Shown: positions 21,132 through 30,700 of the stretch, in pieces
Position numbering within the stretch: the first letter of the stretch is position 1
Layout of the letters: the number at the start of each line of letters is the position of its first letter
Origin: Pachyseris speciosa
Taxonomy: Eukaryota; Cnidaria; Anthozoa; Scleractinia; Pachyseridae
NCBI GenBank assembly: GCA_016490735.1
Contig: JAEMWC010000623.1
Location: 125,001 to 189,000, forward strand
Length of the DNA stretch: 64,000 nt
Reading direction: 5' to 3'
Translations under genes and position numbers: made by a program
The notes under the pieces: model-generated
Database searches by the model: none
What the model was told of the DNA's origin: nothing
Seen by the model: only the letters and a program-made list of their open reading frames with translations

Positions 21132-21770
21132 CTAGTTTTTCTTGCCAGTTTTCTTCACTCGACGGCTTTTTCCGTTTTTTGAAACACCGAGACCAAGTTT
21201 CTGTTTTTTGTCGATTAAGAATCTAGCTGTTTGACCCCATTTTGGCATCTCACCATATGGTATTTGATCTAGTGACTCGACCATTGTTCTATCACAATCG
21301 CCTTTGTCTTTTTTCATATCATAACAAATATCGTGGTAAGCTGCTATTTCATCCACCTTATTGTAAGGTTGTACATTCCATTTCAAGACCTCTCCAGTAT
21401 TTGGATCATATTCCAACTGCTCATGCAATGGATTGTATGGTCCCATATATTTATATTTACTTGGTGTCCAACCTGCTTTTGGTTTAGGAAGCTTGCCAAT
21501 TACCTTATGGATATCAATAGCACCACCATAATCTAATCCTTTAATATCTGTTTTGTAACGAATATTTGGTCTCACTTTTGTTGAGAGTTGTTTCAAAGCT
21601 TCTGACCCAACCTTTGTGATTGCAGGCTTTGCGAGGGAAAGTCCTTTGTCAATTAATTTCTTTTGCAGCTTTGGATTTCTCATTGCTTCTGAAGCATAAT
21701 ATCTCCCCATTTCAACACCTTTCTTTGCTAAATAAGGGACTCCATGTTCTAAGAATCCTGTTAGCGCCAT
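21132..21770 (-). CDS. VP1u-like phospholipase A2 protein
   Basis: 212 codons. Residues 1-60 contain amphipathic helices. At about 108-155 lies a parvovirus VP1u-type phospholipase A2 domain: calcium-loop-like YMGPYNPLHEQ, then the catalytic motif AAYHDICYDM (His-Asp). The C-terminus is basic (SRRVKKTGKK). In parvoviruses this activity breaches endosomal membranes; in Polintons and adintoviruses it is presumed to be a virion entry factor. The frame stays open 5' of the ATG to about 21,836 (SPSEGAGILDSAAD) and overlaps the small zinc-ribbon frame, suggesting the two were one protein. Confidence 0.85.
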   Translation of the reverse strand: MALTGFLEHGVPYLAKKGVEMGRYYASEAMRNPKLQKKLIDKGLSLAKPAITKVGSEALKQLSTKVRPNIRYKTDIKGLDYGGAIDIHKVIGKLPKPKAGWTPSKYKYMGPYNPLHEQLEYDPNTGEVLKWNVQPYNKVDEIAAYHDICYDMKKDKGDCDRTMVESLDQIPYGEMPKWGQTARFLIDKKQKLGLGVSKNGKSRRVKKTGKKN

Positions 21771-21814
21771 ATCTGCGGCTGAATCTAGTATGCCCGCCCC
21801 TTCAGACGGGCTAA

Positions 21815-21973
21815 TTAGTTTCCCCGATTTCTGACAAATTTAGTCTTTGTGATTCCACATTCAGCACAAGTACATTTCATAACAGTTCGACCATTTTTAG
21901 TCTTCTGATATCTTTCACTTCCTGGTACACATTCAGTGACTTTCTTCTGTTTAACACAATATGATTTTACCAT
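21815..21973 (-). CDS. Small zinc-ribbon protein (DUF5679-like)
   Basis: A 52-codon frame. The N-terminus is MVKSYCVKQKKVTEC and a second pair, MKCTCAECGITKTKFV, supplies a CxxC-type ligand set, like the short zinc ribbons often found in Polintons. A TCTAACC motif sits 11 bp upstream on the minus strand (21,984-21,992), which supports the start. The end overlaps an open extension of the phospholipase frame, so it may be the N-terminal domain of that protein separated by a frame break near 21,830. Confidence 0.65.
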   Translation of the reverse strand: MVKSYCVKQKKVTECVPGSERYQKTKNGRTVMKCTCAECGITKTKFVRNRGN

Positions 21974-22154
21974 TATACATATTGGTTAGATATTTTCTTT
22001 GTCTAGTAGTTAAATCGACATACATTTCCACTAAGTTTGTCATAGAATACTGTTATATTATCCAAAGTGCATTTGATTACAACTCGTAAACCAATCAATC
22101 TGTTGACAACTATTATAACAAATATATTAACATCATCAATTATTTCGAATTCTA

Positions 22155-22415
22155 TCATACTTTTATGTTAGATAGAAATTTATTAAATCTTTTATCATCA
22201 AATAATATTGTTAATATCATAGTACCTTTCTGACGTTCTAAAAGGTAGTACAAACACCATTGTTTACTCAATAACGGATCTCTAATACGCATTGATTCAT
22301 TGAAACAATTCTTTTTCTCCTGTCCTGATGGATCAAAGTATTCTTTCTCATTATAGCACGCGTAATATTTGCCGACTTTTATTATCCCACTGTTTTTGTT
22401 TAACTTAACAGACAT
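22155..22415 (-). CDS. Degenerate second copy of the adenain-like protease
   Basis: 86 codons, intact. It aligns with the protease immediately upstream over its whole length. GKYYACYNEKEYFDPSG stands against GTHWVCYRNF...CEYFDSFG, and LLSKQWCLYYLLERQKG against VLCGYWCLYYLLERQKG. The His of the HW motif is Tyr here and the nucleophile Cys of CGYWC is Ser, so it cannot be a normal cysteine protease. The loop between the two acidic/Cys blocks is shorter. It may be a tandem duplicate kept as a binding or regulatory pseudo-enzyme, or simply a relic that escaped frame breaks. Confidence 0.7.
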   Translation of the reverse strand: MSVKLNKNSGIIKVGKYYACYNEKEYFDPSGQEKKNCFNESMRIRDPLLSKQWCLYYLLERQKGTMILTILFDDKRFNKFLSNIKV

Positions 22416-22424
22416 ACATATACA

Positions 22425-22793
22425 TTACATATTTTTGAAATAATTGATTATGAATCTGTGATTGACTCTTGTGTCTGTTGGATCAAATTCAGCATTATGT
22501 ATTGTATTAAGAATGGATCTGCCTTTTTGTCTCTCAAGAAGATAGTACAAACACCAATATCCACATAATACTGATTCCCTTTCTTGTATCTCATCACCAG
22601 AGTATTCAAGTTGTTTACCGCTTGCAGCCATGTATTTCTTTACTTCTGTTGGCATCATTAAACCGAAAGAGTCGAAGTATTCACAGTATTTATCATTTTT
22701 GAAATTCCTATAACAAACCCAGTGAGTACCAGGTCCAATTTTGGAATCAAGATTGACTATCCCACATTCATTCTTTTTTATTTGTCTCGGCAT
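22425..22793 (-). CDS. Adenain-like cysteine protease (capsid maturation)
   Basis: 122 codons from the first ATG. The catalytic set of adenovirus-type proteases is visible: His in GPGTHWVCY (about residue 24), acidic residue in CEYFDSFG (about 38-42) and nucleophile Cys in VLCGYWC (about 76). Similarity continues 5' of this ATG in the same frame to about 22,880 (FDLINWVKQLGI, HFRGVFSRDN), as expected for the family N-terminus, but that extension has no ATG. The start codon therefore appears lost or the gene uses a downstream ATG that removes a conserved segment. The enzyme is presumed to process virion proteins. Confidence 0.88.
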   Translation of the reverse strand: MPRQIKKNECGIVNLDSKIGPGTHWVCYRNFKNDKYCEYFDSFGLMMPTEVKKYMAASGKQLEYSGDEIQERESVLCGYWCLYYLLERQKGRSILNTIHNAEFDPTDTRVNHRFIINYFKNM

Positions 22794-22879
22794 ATTGTCT
22801 CTTGAAAATACTCCTCTAAAATGTTTTATTCCAAGTTGTTTAACCCAATTGATTAAATCAAAGTTGGATAAGGGTTTAT

Positions 22880-23728
22880 TTACAAAATGGTTCCTAGTAT
22901 GGGGATTGAATTGAATGGACTGTTTTTGCCCAGTAGAAGTCCTTTTCCTTTGGTTTTTTTTTTCATTCCATAACCGATTGGGTTATTCCATGTACCAAAA
23001 ACAGGAGGTGATTGCCATGGAATCATAGCATGTTTCCCACCTTTCTTTCTGGGTACAATGTCATCTGGAACATGAACAGGTATTGACCGTCTTGGACGGC
23101 TGCTTTCAACATGCAAACCTTTTCCAAATAACCCCTTGACTGCATCAATGGCTAATGGAACCGATACTCGCCAGTATTGTTCCAATACCCTTTCCAGTCT
23201 GAGTTTTTGTTGGTTTGATAGCAAGTTGTCCACCAGACTGCATCGCATTTACAAGATCAGCCATTTGTCTCACATTCAATAAATTTCTAAAATTCAATAG
23301 TTGGGGCAAGTTTTTATTGGGAATAATGAATCCTCCTTTTTGTTTCTTTCCAAATAGTTTATCAATGCCGAGACTTGCTAATGAAGAAAGAGCACCTGTA
23401 GCCAATGCTGGAGCCGCTTTAGCTACTGCTTTACCTGCATAAGGCAATAGTCTTGTTCCAAGTGAAAAAAGACTGGACCAAAGAGAACCTCCTTCTTGGA
23501 CTGATTTTCTGATCTGTGCTTTGGATATCTTTACATCAGCACCTGTTCCATTTCTCTGTGATTTGGCTAATTTTTTATCTGTGTTTTTGTCAACATCATT
23601 TGATCACCTCCAGTGAGATCTCCATGTGCGAGTCTCAATGTTACCGGTGAATTTGTTTGTATAGCTTTTGCAAGCCTTTGCTTCTGACTTCCTGAAAGTC
23701 TTACTCCATGAGGATGATAAGTAGTCAT
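22880..23728 (-). CDS. Core/minor virion-like basic protein (frame broken)
   Basis: The ATG is at 23,728 (MTTYHPHGVRLSGSQKQRLA). The reading frame changes near 23,575 in an A run, continues through 23,447-23,145 and changes again near 23,190-23,240 into the frame ending at 22,880. Recognisable parts: LAKSQRNGTGADVKISKAQI, a hydrophobic Ala-rich segment (AKAAPALATGALSSLASLGI), GKGIGTILASIGSI, VPLAIDAVKGLFGKGLHV, and a basic tail ending NSPFNSIPILGTIL. This type of Gly/hydrophobic plus basic protein recurs in Polintons and resembles small adenovirus core or membrane-active virion proteins; the exact role is inferred. The stop abuts the protease N-terminal extension. Confidence 0.6.
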
Positions 23729-23842
23729 ATAATATATGTTTATACTAAATTGTATTTAATACAAACAATCATTTAATTTAATTATTTAATTGTTTTATTT
23801 AATTTATTTATTTATTTAATTTATTTATTTAATTTATTTAAT
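23729..23842. other. AT-rich TTTAATTTATTTATTT spacer
   Basis: A low-complexity TTTA/ATTT stretch between the core-like gene and the 3' end of the major capsid gene. It is the most AT-rich part of the element. It could hold a transcription end or promoter, but no TCTAAY motif is clear here. Confidence 0.5.
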
Positions 23843-25126
23843 TTACATTGATCTCAGAATTAATTTTCCATCAGTCTTTCTCATCTCAATATCCTGCTCA
23901 TAGAGGACCAGTGCATACACACTGTAATCAGCATTTGTTGCAGCACTCAAAGTGTATTTGAAAGTCAGTTTTGTCATTCCATCTTTGATATCCTGTTTCT
24001 GTTTTGTCAGATCGAAATAAACAAAAGGGAATATTGTACCGAAATTGCCCCTGTTGAGAAGGGTACTTTCACTGAAATCGTTTACAGCTTGAACATATTT
24101 CAAAACATCTCTAAATACTCTTGTTGGTTCTGTTGATGGTTTATAACGAAGCTCTGGATAATCATTTCCGTTGCCAACTTCAAGATAACAATCAGTCAAA
24201 GTTCGGTTATTTGCAACTGAGAATGTGTTATAGAGAAATTTATTGGCTGTCTGAGATGCATCACTTGCATCATTGATGATGAATACAAAGACATGCCTGG
24301 GTTTGTTTATTCCTGTGGAAATACGGAAATTGGCTGTCTGCTGTCTTGTTGAATTGCCTCTCTCAATCAGTTCTCTCATGTAAGTCCACTTTCTGTTGTC
24401 AAGATACTTGCTCATGTATAACGACTTTCCAGTAGAATTAAAAATAATACGAGGAACAATTAGCTGGAATTTAGTTAGTACCACACGACATTCATCAGTA
24501 GCTTGCCAAATCAAATTGGCATCACTCTCAAGTGTCAATTTCACCTCTATTTTTGAGTTAGGCATGAGTTCATCCCAAAAGCTCTTGAAAAAACCGTATC
24601 TGTTCAATGCTATCTCTGCATTTACTTCACCACCATCATTAAGCAAAGCTTTACGATCTGAGAATCCTTTGTTATAAGCAGCTTGTGCCACTCTGTTTTC
24701 AGCACCTCTGCTGGTGTCAAGATAGAAGAACTCATTGGTTCCCTGACTTACAGCATAACCCTGTGAATACTCAAGCAATGACTTAATATTTGTGGCTTGG
24801 TTTGCATCACGGCATTCATAAACATCGATTCCATTCATTTTTACATTAATGGTGTTAATAAGAGCGTGAGCTGAATTAACAATACCATTTCGATCTGCAC
24901 CAGCAATGTTACCTCCATCTGCAAGCTTATTTTCTTTGAAAATAACATTAAAACGGGCATTATACCAGTCAAATGGTGTAGTCTCTCCACTGTTATCAAC
25001 AACGAAACGGTAACCTGTTTTTCTCTGATGAGCATCGTTTGCTACTACAGTATTAAGTGCTGTCTCTAGTTCGAACACTACATCTTCATATCTTTCGATA
25101 TATTTTGAGTCACGATAGTTTGACAT
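23843..25126 (-). CDS. Major capsid protein candidate (double jelly-roll type)
   Basis: 427 codons, intact, with no transmembrane segment and rich in predicted beta structure. It is the longest unbroken virion gene. Position (between core/protease genes and the penton-type gene), length and text such as ELETALNTVVANDAHQRKTG, LADGGNIAGADRNG, VFVFIINDASDASQTANKFL and LLNRGNFGTIFPFVYFDL fit the Polinton major capsid (hexon-like) protein known from structure-based work. The fold assignment is inferred rather than visible in sequence. A TATCTAAC motif lies 10 bp upstream of the ATG (25,137-25,144). Confidence 0.75.
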   Translation of the reverse strand: MSNYRDSKYIERYEDVVFELETALNTVVANDAHQRKTGYRFVVDNSGETTPFDWYNARFNVIFKENKLADGGNIAGADRNGIVNSAHALINTINVKMNGIDVYECRDANQATNIKSLLEYSQGYAVSQGTNEFFYLDTSRGAENRVAQAAYNKGFSDRKALLNDGGEVNAEIALNRYGFFKSFWDELMPNSKIEVKLTLESDANLIWQATDECRVVLTKFQLIVPRIIFNSTGKSLYMSKYLDNRKWTYMRELIERGNSTRQQTANFRISTGINKPRHVFVFIINDASDASQTANKFLYNTFSVANNRTLTDCYLEVGNGNDYPELRYKPSTEPTRVFRDVLKYVQAVNDFSESTLLNRGNFGTIFPFVYFDLTKQKQDIKDGMTKLTFKYTLSAATNADYSVYALVLYEQDIEMRKTDGKLILRSM

Positions 25127-25136
25127 ATATTATTGT

Positions 25137-25144
25137 GTTAGATA
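25137..25144 (-). promoter_or_regulatory. TCTAAC motif before the major capsid gene
   Basis: The minus strand reads TATCTAAC, then ACAATAATAT and the ATG. The same word and spacing recur before other genes of the element. Confidence 0.5.
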
Positions 25145-25374
25145 AAAGTTATTTTACGCGGTCGGCCTCTCTTTCTTCTGATTAAACCACCAGTCTGGCT
25201 CGCACTCTCAGTTCCACTCTTTCTCTTTTTCAAAAGTTCTATGATTTTGTCACCAGCTTTTTTGCCAGCATGTTCACCAATTGTTGTGGCTGCTTTTTTT
25301 CCAGCTGTTTTGATTATATCAGTCACAATACCTTCACCATGTTGTTCATATTTTTTAAACTCAAACCGTTTCAT
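25138..25374 (-). CDS. Small basic protein with AT-hook-like tail
   Basis: 78 codons. Residues 15-50 form a predicted amphipathic helix rich in Gly/Ala/Lys (TAGKKAATTIGEHAGKKAGD). The tail LIRRKRGRPRKITF contains an AT-hook core (RGRP), suggesting DNA binding or condensation in the virion, like adenovirus core peptides. The start is supported by conserved spacing: CCTAATAGTAT precedes the ATG. It sits between the two capsid genes, which favours a structural role. Confidence 0.65.
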   Translation of the reverse strand: MKRFEFKKYEQHGEGIVTDIIKTAGKKAATTIGEHAGKKAGDKIIELLKKRKSGTESASQTGGLIRRKRGRPRKITFI

Positions 25375-25387
25375 ATACTATTAGGTT

Positions 25388-26173
25388 TTATAATTCCACA
25401 CTTCTCAAGAACAACTCAATATACCAATCTATCCCATTTAAATCGACTGGAGCTCTAGAAGAGTCTGTGACATAAAAGCGTATTGAGCTGATATTATGTG
25501 TTGAGACTGGATTCCATGAAAGAAAACGAGGTTTGTAAGTGAAAGGTAAACTTCTAACGAGATTTGTGACTGGTATAACTGCGATTGTATTTGTGCTATT
25601 TCCATCAACAATGCTATCTGTCACCAAATCACAATTGATATAAATTTCATCTACTCCTCTTGTAATATCAGGTAGATTTGTTCCATATTCTGTGGCTGGA
25701 ACTAATTTTGAATCGAAACCGATAAGTTTTCTGAAATCAAGATTCCTCAGATCCACACGATAATTTTCATTGAGTTCAATCAAAATGCGATATGTTGACA
25801 AAACGAAATACATGTTAATACCATACTTGAATTTTGATTTGTCTGTTTCAGATGGATTCAGTACATGGTTATTTTTTCTCATATACTCATGAATGTAACT
25901 ATTGATATCGTCGTATGAATACATCCCGTTAACGAATGTTATTGTTTCCCAGTTTACACCTTTGTCATAGCTGTATTTCATTTGATTATTCCCAAAAATA
26001 TCTCTGATATTGTACCAACTGTATGTCATATTGATGACATTCACAGCCATTTCATATTTCAAATCATTCGTTAATTTAAGAGGTGTATTGAATCTTTTTT
26101 CAAAATCATGACTCTTGCTGACACCAATTTTGTCTCTGTTTTTACTGTTGAATCGTAATGAAATTTCTGTCAT
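25388..26173 (-). CDS. Minor (penton-type) capsid protein candidate
   Basis: 261 codons, intact. Beta-rich, with MTEISLRFNSKNRDKIG at the N-terminus, EMAVNVINMTYSWYNI at about 41-56 and a C-terminal SIRFYVTDSSRAPVDLNGID. Length and position beside the major capsid gene match the single jelly-roll minor capsid/penton protein of Polintons. The ATG follows a TCTAATG motif by 10 bp (26,184-26,193), which lies within the last codons of the upstream gene. Confidence 0.72.
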   Translation of the reverse strand: MTEISLRFNSKNRDKIGVSKSHDFEKRFNTPLKLTNDLKYEMAVNVINMTYSWYNIRDIFGNNQMKYSYDKGVNWETITFVNGMYSYDDINSYIHEYMRKNNHVLNPSETDKSKFKYGINMYFVLSTYRILIELNENYRVDLRNLDFRKLIGFDSKLVPATEYGTNLPDITRGVDEIYINCDLVTDSIVDGNSTNTIAVIPVTNLVRSLPFTYKPRFLSWNPVSTHNISSIRFYVTDSSRAPVDLNGIDWYIELFLRSVEL

Positions 26174-26179
26174 ATACTT

Positions 26180-26984
26180 TTACATTAGATATTTTATCAT
26201 TATTTTATTTAGCTCACCGGTTTTCAGGATTCCCAGTCTGTTCAATGTATGCAGTATTTTTGTGAATTCATTTTGAACATTTTTGCTGTTGTTGCCGGCT
26301 GAAATAGATCCACCAAGTAACTGCAGTCTTGAAAGCATGTCACCCAAAAATCATCCCTTCTCATTCCTTTCCCTGTTTTGTATTTGTAAGAAGCTAATAC
26401 ATCTCCAATCGTTTCTCTGTATTTCCTCAAAGTTTGTATTTCTCTGTCTATAGATTCTTTAACGTCTGCACTTATATTTTTCTTTTTTTTTTCCCTCCTA
26501 AACTATAAGCTATATCTGTAGATTTTTTCTTTTCCTCAGCAAGTTTTTGTGGGCTGACTTGAGTTAACTCGCTAGGCTTCAAAAGCTTGTTATTTTTTAA
26601 TATAATTCTGTCATCTCTATCGAAATTGTTATCGATCTCTAATATGTTGGGTGTCTTATCCTCTTTTTCAGGTGCTTCAATTGTCAAAGGAAGTTCCGTT
26701 CCCATTGTAATTGTTCTGCGATTAGCTTCAATAACATCATCAAGTCCTTGTGTTAAAGCCTGTTGATTCTTTTTCAACTGTTTAATAACTTCATCCTGTT
26801 TTTCGTCGACACTTTCTTTCACACTCTTCTGGACATCAATAGAGGGTTTCAGCAATTCTGATGTTGTATCATATGCATCCTGTTTTCTGTATTCATAAGT
26901 CTTGATAACATCACGAACTTCTCTTGTTTTGTTTCCAGCTTCAATTCCACTTTTAAGAAGCCTTTTCATTCGTTCTATATCCAT
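26180..26984 (-). CDS. Coiled-coil virion-associated candidate (frame broken twice)
   Basis: The ATG is at 26,984 (MDIERMKRLLKSGIEAGNKT); an earlier TTG is not a eukaryotic start. The N-terminal about 170 codons are charged and helical (VQKSVKESVDEKQDEVIKQL), a likely coiled coil, followed by MGTELPLTIEAPEKEDK. The frame breaks in a 10-base homopolymer near 26,482-26,491. It resumes through IGDVLASYKYKTGKGMRRDD, breaks again near 26,345, and resumes as MLSRLQLLGGSISAGNNSKN to a stop at 26,180. The function is unknown to me. Divergent transcription with the ATPase gene from a 36-bp gap suggests late co-expression with packaging genes. Confidence 0.6.
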
Positions 26985-27020
26985 ATACAATTATGTTAGA
27001 CTAATCTAAACTATTTACAT
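26985..27020. promoter_or_regulatory. Compact divergent promoter (two TCTAA words)
   Basis: The 36-bp gap between two divergent starts contains TGTTAGACTAATCTAAAC. Minus-strand TCTAACA faces the coiled-coil gene and plus-strand TCTAAAC faces the ATPase, each about 10 bp from its ATG. Confidence 0.5.
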
Positions 27021-27659
27021 ATGGAAATCCCTAATTATGATATTCAGGGTTTAAAGAATTCATTCAGACAGTTGTATCCGTATATGCCAAAAGACACTTT
27101 CAGGATGCTGCTGGCTGGTAATTCTGGATCTGGAAAGACAACATTGTTCATGCATCTGATTATGGAACCATTGGTTTATTATGATCAGATACATCTTTAT
27201 GCAAAAAATTTGGATCAAGACAAGTACAAATATCTTCGGAAAGTAATGGATGAAATAAGCAGTCACATTGGATATCCTGCCTTGGTTTGCAGTCAAGAAG
27301 AGATATTGCCAGTTGAACAAATAAAAGACACAGATTTGCAGCGATTGGTTGTTTTTGATGATTTCGTGACTGATAAAAAACAAGATCAAATCATAAGCTA
27401 TTTCATTCAAGGGAGACACAAGAACTGTTCAGTCATATATCTCACACAATCATTCTATGGATGCCCAAAATCAATCAGACTCAATTGCAGTCACTTCTGC
27501 CTTTATGATTTCCCATCCTCAAGAGAAAGGAACTTGATTGCACAGGAGCTTGGAATTGACAAGAAGAAATACATTGAAGCGACCAAAAAACCATATTCCT
27601 TCTGTTATGTTGACAAGCCGATGAAAACAATCAAGAGAAATTTTTATGGTGCTGTTTAA
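27021..27659 (+). CDS. A32/FtsK-like genome packaging ATPase
   Basis: 212 codons, intact. Walker A is LLAGNSGSGKTTLF (residues about 29-42) and Walker B is RLVVFDDFV (about 108-116). Then come GRHKNCSVIYLTQSFYG (about 137-153), carrying the arginine and sensor motifs of the A32/HerA-FtsK group, and a C-terminal FCYVDKPMKTIKRNF. It would pump element DNA into capsids. It is the first gene of the rightward plus-strand block. Confidence 0.93.
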   Translation: MEIPNYDIQGLKNSFRQLYPYMPKDTFRMLLAGNSGSGKTTLFMHLIMEPLVYYDQIHLYAKNLDQDKYKYLRKVMDEISSHIGYPALVCSQEEILPVEQIKDTDLQRLVVFDDFVTDKKQDQIISYFIQGRHKNCSVIYLTQSFYGCPKSIRLNCSHFCLYDFPSSRERNLIAQELGIDKKKYIEATKKPYSFCYVDKPMKTIKRNFYGAV

Positions 27660-27710
27660 TCTAATCTAATATTATATGGCAACTTTCTGTGTTATATAAT
27701 CTAATATTAT
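27660..27710 (+). promoter_or_regulatory. Duplicated TCTAATATTAT start region with a 7-codon open frame
   Basis: The word CTAATATTATATGG occurs twice, at about 27,666 and 27,701. The first ATG opens MATFCVI and stops at 27,699; the second begins the fibre gene. It looks like a duplicated promoter/start module; the mini-frame could be an upstream ORF. Confidence 0.5.
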
Positions 27711-30700
27711 ATGGGAGTTTTTAATGCTCAAATAAATCAAGATAAAACAGAAACTGGTACTGGTGAAAGAGGCCCAGTTGGTCCAATTGGTCCCAAAGGT
27801 GAAAAAGGTGATAGAGGTCCAAAAGGTAATACAGGTGCAATTGGTCCGCAAGGAGCTACTGGAGCTGTTGGTCCCAAAGGTGATGGATTTAGATTAACAC
27901 AAGATGGTAATTATGACATTGAAAATAAACGTTTGACAGATGTTGGTGATCCAGTAAATCATTATGATTCTGCTAACTTGGGATATGTTAATGATGCTGT
28001 TTTATCAATTGAAGGAACACGTGTTAATCCATTTAAATTTCTTCTTGAAGATATATCAAAAACAACTATTCTTAGAAATGCGAATAATCTGCAATTGGAA
28101 GATTTTGACAAAAGCCCTTACTCATTTAATAAAATAGCCTTGTCTTTTGTTATTCCTACTGCTGGTCTTACAACTGTTCTTCGTTTTGATCTGACACAAT
28201 TGGAAGTTTCAAAGTACACTTTAGTTGTTGAGTTTTATACTGATGGTAGCCCAAATAATGCAACAGTCGATGACGACAATCTGTCATCTAATTTAATTGA
28301 AAGAAAGGATTCAATAAAAAGAGCATTTCCAAAGACTCATCTTGTTGATGGTTATCTTAAGAGAATATTCTTCCTTGAAAAAACAAGTCATGGTTCCACA
28401 TCAATGGAGTTATTGTTGATTTCACCATATTTACAAAATAATAAAAAACATTATGTATAGTTTATGGTGTTTATGGATTTTCTAATATCATTTTATCACA
28501 TATTCACGACCCAGTGTATGAAATTGAAAACGGCAATGTTGCTTTTGGTGGTAAAATTGACATGAAAAATAATAGAATCATGAACCTTAATGACATTCCA
28601 TCAGACCCTCATGATGCTGTCAACAAATCTTACGTTGATAATAAAACAGCTGATTTCCTTAATATAAACACTGGTGGTGTAATTTATGCACCTGTCAGCA
28701 TGAATAGAAATGATCTATTTGGCATACCAGATAACCCAAGATTTGGTTATTCAGCTGTAAATAGAAACTATGTGAACAATAATTTTTTGAAACTAAATGG
28801 AAGCGTTGCAATGACTTCTGATTTGAATCTTGGAGGTAACAAATTGACTAATGTAGCAGCGCCAACAGCAAACAATGATTCAGCCACAAAGGGGTATGTT
28901 GATACTGAAATTGCTGGAATTACTGGCATTGATGTTTCACCATTTCTTAAAAAAGATGGAAGTGTTGCAATGACTGGTGATTTGACATGGGTGACAATAA
29001 AATAACAAATGTTGAGACTCCAAACTCTGATAAAGATTCTGCCAACAAAAAATATGTTGATGACCTTGTTTTTTCAGCATCAGGAGCTCAACGCAACCCA
29101 TTCGCTTTTCTGTTAAAAGACATATCCAAGTCTTCTGCAGTTAGTGGTGCAACAAACCTTCAAATTGAGAATTTTGACAGATCACCTTATCACATAAACA
29201 AGTCATCATTGTCTTTTTCATTCAACGAAGAGGCAACTTTACATCCAAAATTCGTTTTAATGTGACATCTTTAAGAAATGGACGGTACACATTTGTTACT
29301 GAGTTTTACTCACCATCAGACCCACGCCAAGCTACAATTGGGCTCGATCTTCGCACATTGAATATACGAGATGCGGGACAGCCATTTCAAAAACCTTTTC
29401 TCAAAACCCCGTATGTTGATGGTTATATGAAGAAGCTTTTCCGAATCGAAAAAACTGGTGGCGGTCAAGCGTCAATTGATGTTTTACTTTTTAGCACAGC
29501 TCCTGCGTCTAACACCAAAACACATATCATCGTTTATGGGGCCTATGGCTATCATACCAATTTGTCTTACTTTCTCCATGACCCGGCTTATGAAATTGAA
29601 AACGGCCATGTTGCATTTGGCAGTAATATTGACATGAAACTAAACAAAATCCTCAACCTGCAGGATAACCCCTCAAACCCACAAGATGCTGTAAACAAAA
29701 GTTATGTGGACCAGAGGTTGCAAACCAAACTCGATACGGTTGCACAACAAAATCTAAATATGAACAACAATGCCATTACTGATCTTGCTCCACCCGTCAA
29801 TTTAGATGATGCGGTTACAAAAAGATATACTGACGAGTATTTTCTTCGACGAGACGGTTCGACTGCAATGTATGGCGATTTGTCGATGGGTGGAAATAGA
29901 GTGACTAATTTAGCGGACGTGGTGAATGAAACTGATGCAGTGAACTTTAGAGTTTTAAATCAAGCTGGAATAGCTATTAGATCGAACACTTTATTATTGA
30001 ATGGAATAAATGCGATGGCAGCAGATATGAAACTTGGAGGGCATAAAATCATTGACTTAAAAGAAGGAACAAATAAAACCGATGCCGTAAATTTAGATCA
30101 ATTAGAAAAAAGTCATATTTCATCTGCTTCTCATCCAAAGAATGCTTTCAAATATTTGATGAATGATATCGATGAAGTCAGTACTGAATATGGCTTGAAA
30201 GTTAATGGATATGTCAATTTACCTCGTTCACCACATTTGATTTCAAAAAAGGTATTGATATAGACTTGAATAAAGAAGCTAATCATATTTACAGAGCTAG
30301 AATTGGATTTAATATGTACACAATAAAAGATGGAAAATACACTTTCATTCTTGAATGGCTATTTCCTGATTATGAAGGAATGAGTCTTAGTAGTGTAACA
30401 TTCAGTGCAACTGGTGGAATTACAATTCATAAAACTGTAGGGAGAAAATTTGATAACAGAAATGAAGATCATTCGAGATATTTATTATGGATTGAAAAAC
30501 CATCAGCAGGTTCACCACCTGAATATTTATATTGTACGATTCATATTAATGCTAACCCAACTTATCCAAATAAGTACAAAGTTCATTGTGTTGCATATGG
30601 TATTGATTTTGAAGCTGTAGACGTTCCATCAAGTGTTTACGACTTCTCTGAACCTTTCAAAATCGTTAATGAAAAAATACAATTACAAACTGATTTAGAT

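Noticed and set aside
21242..21536. Plus-strand frames opposite the phospholipase gene
   Set aside because: Antisense shadows of a gene with clear catalytic motifs.
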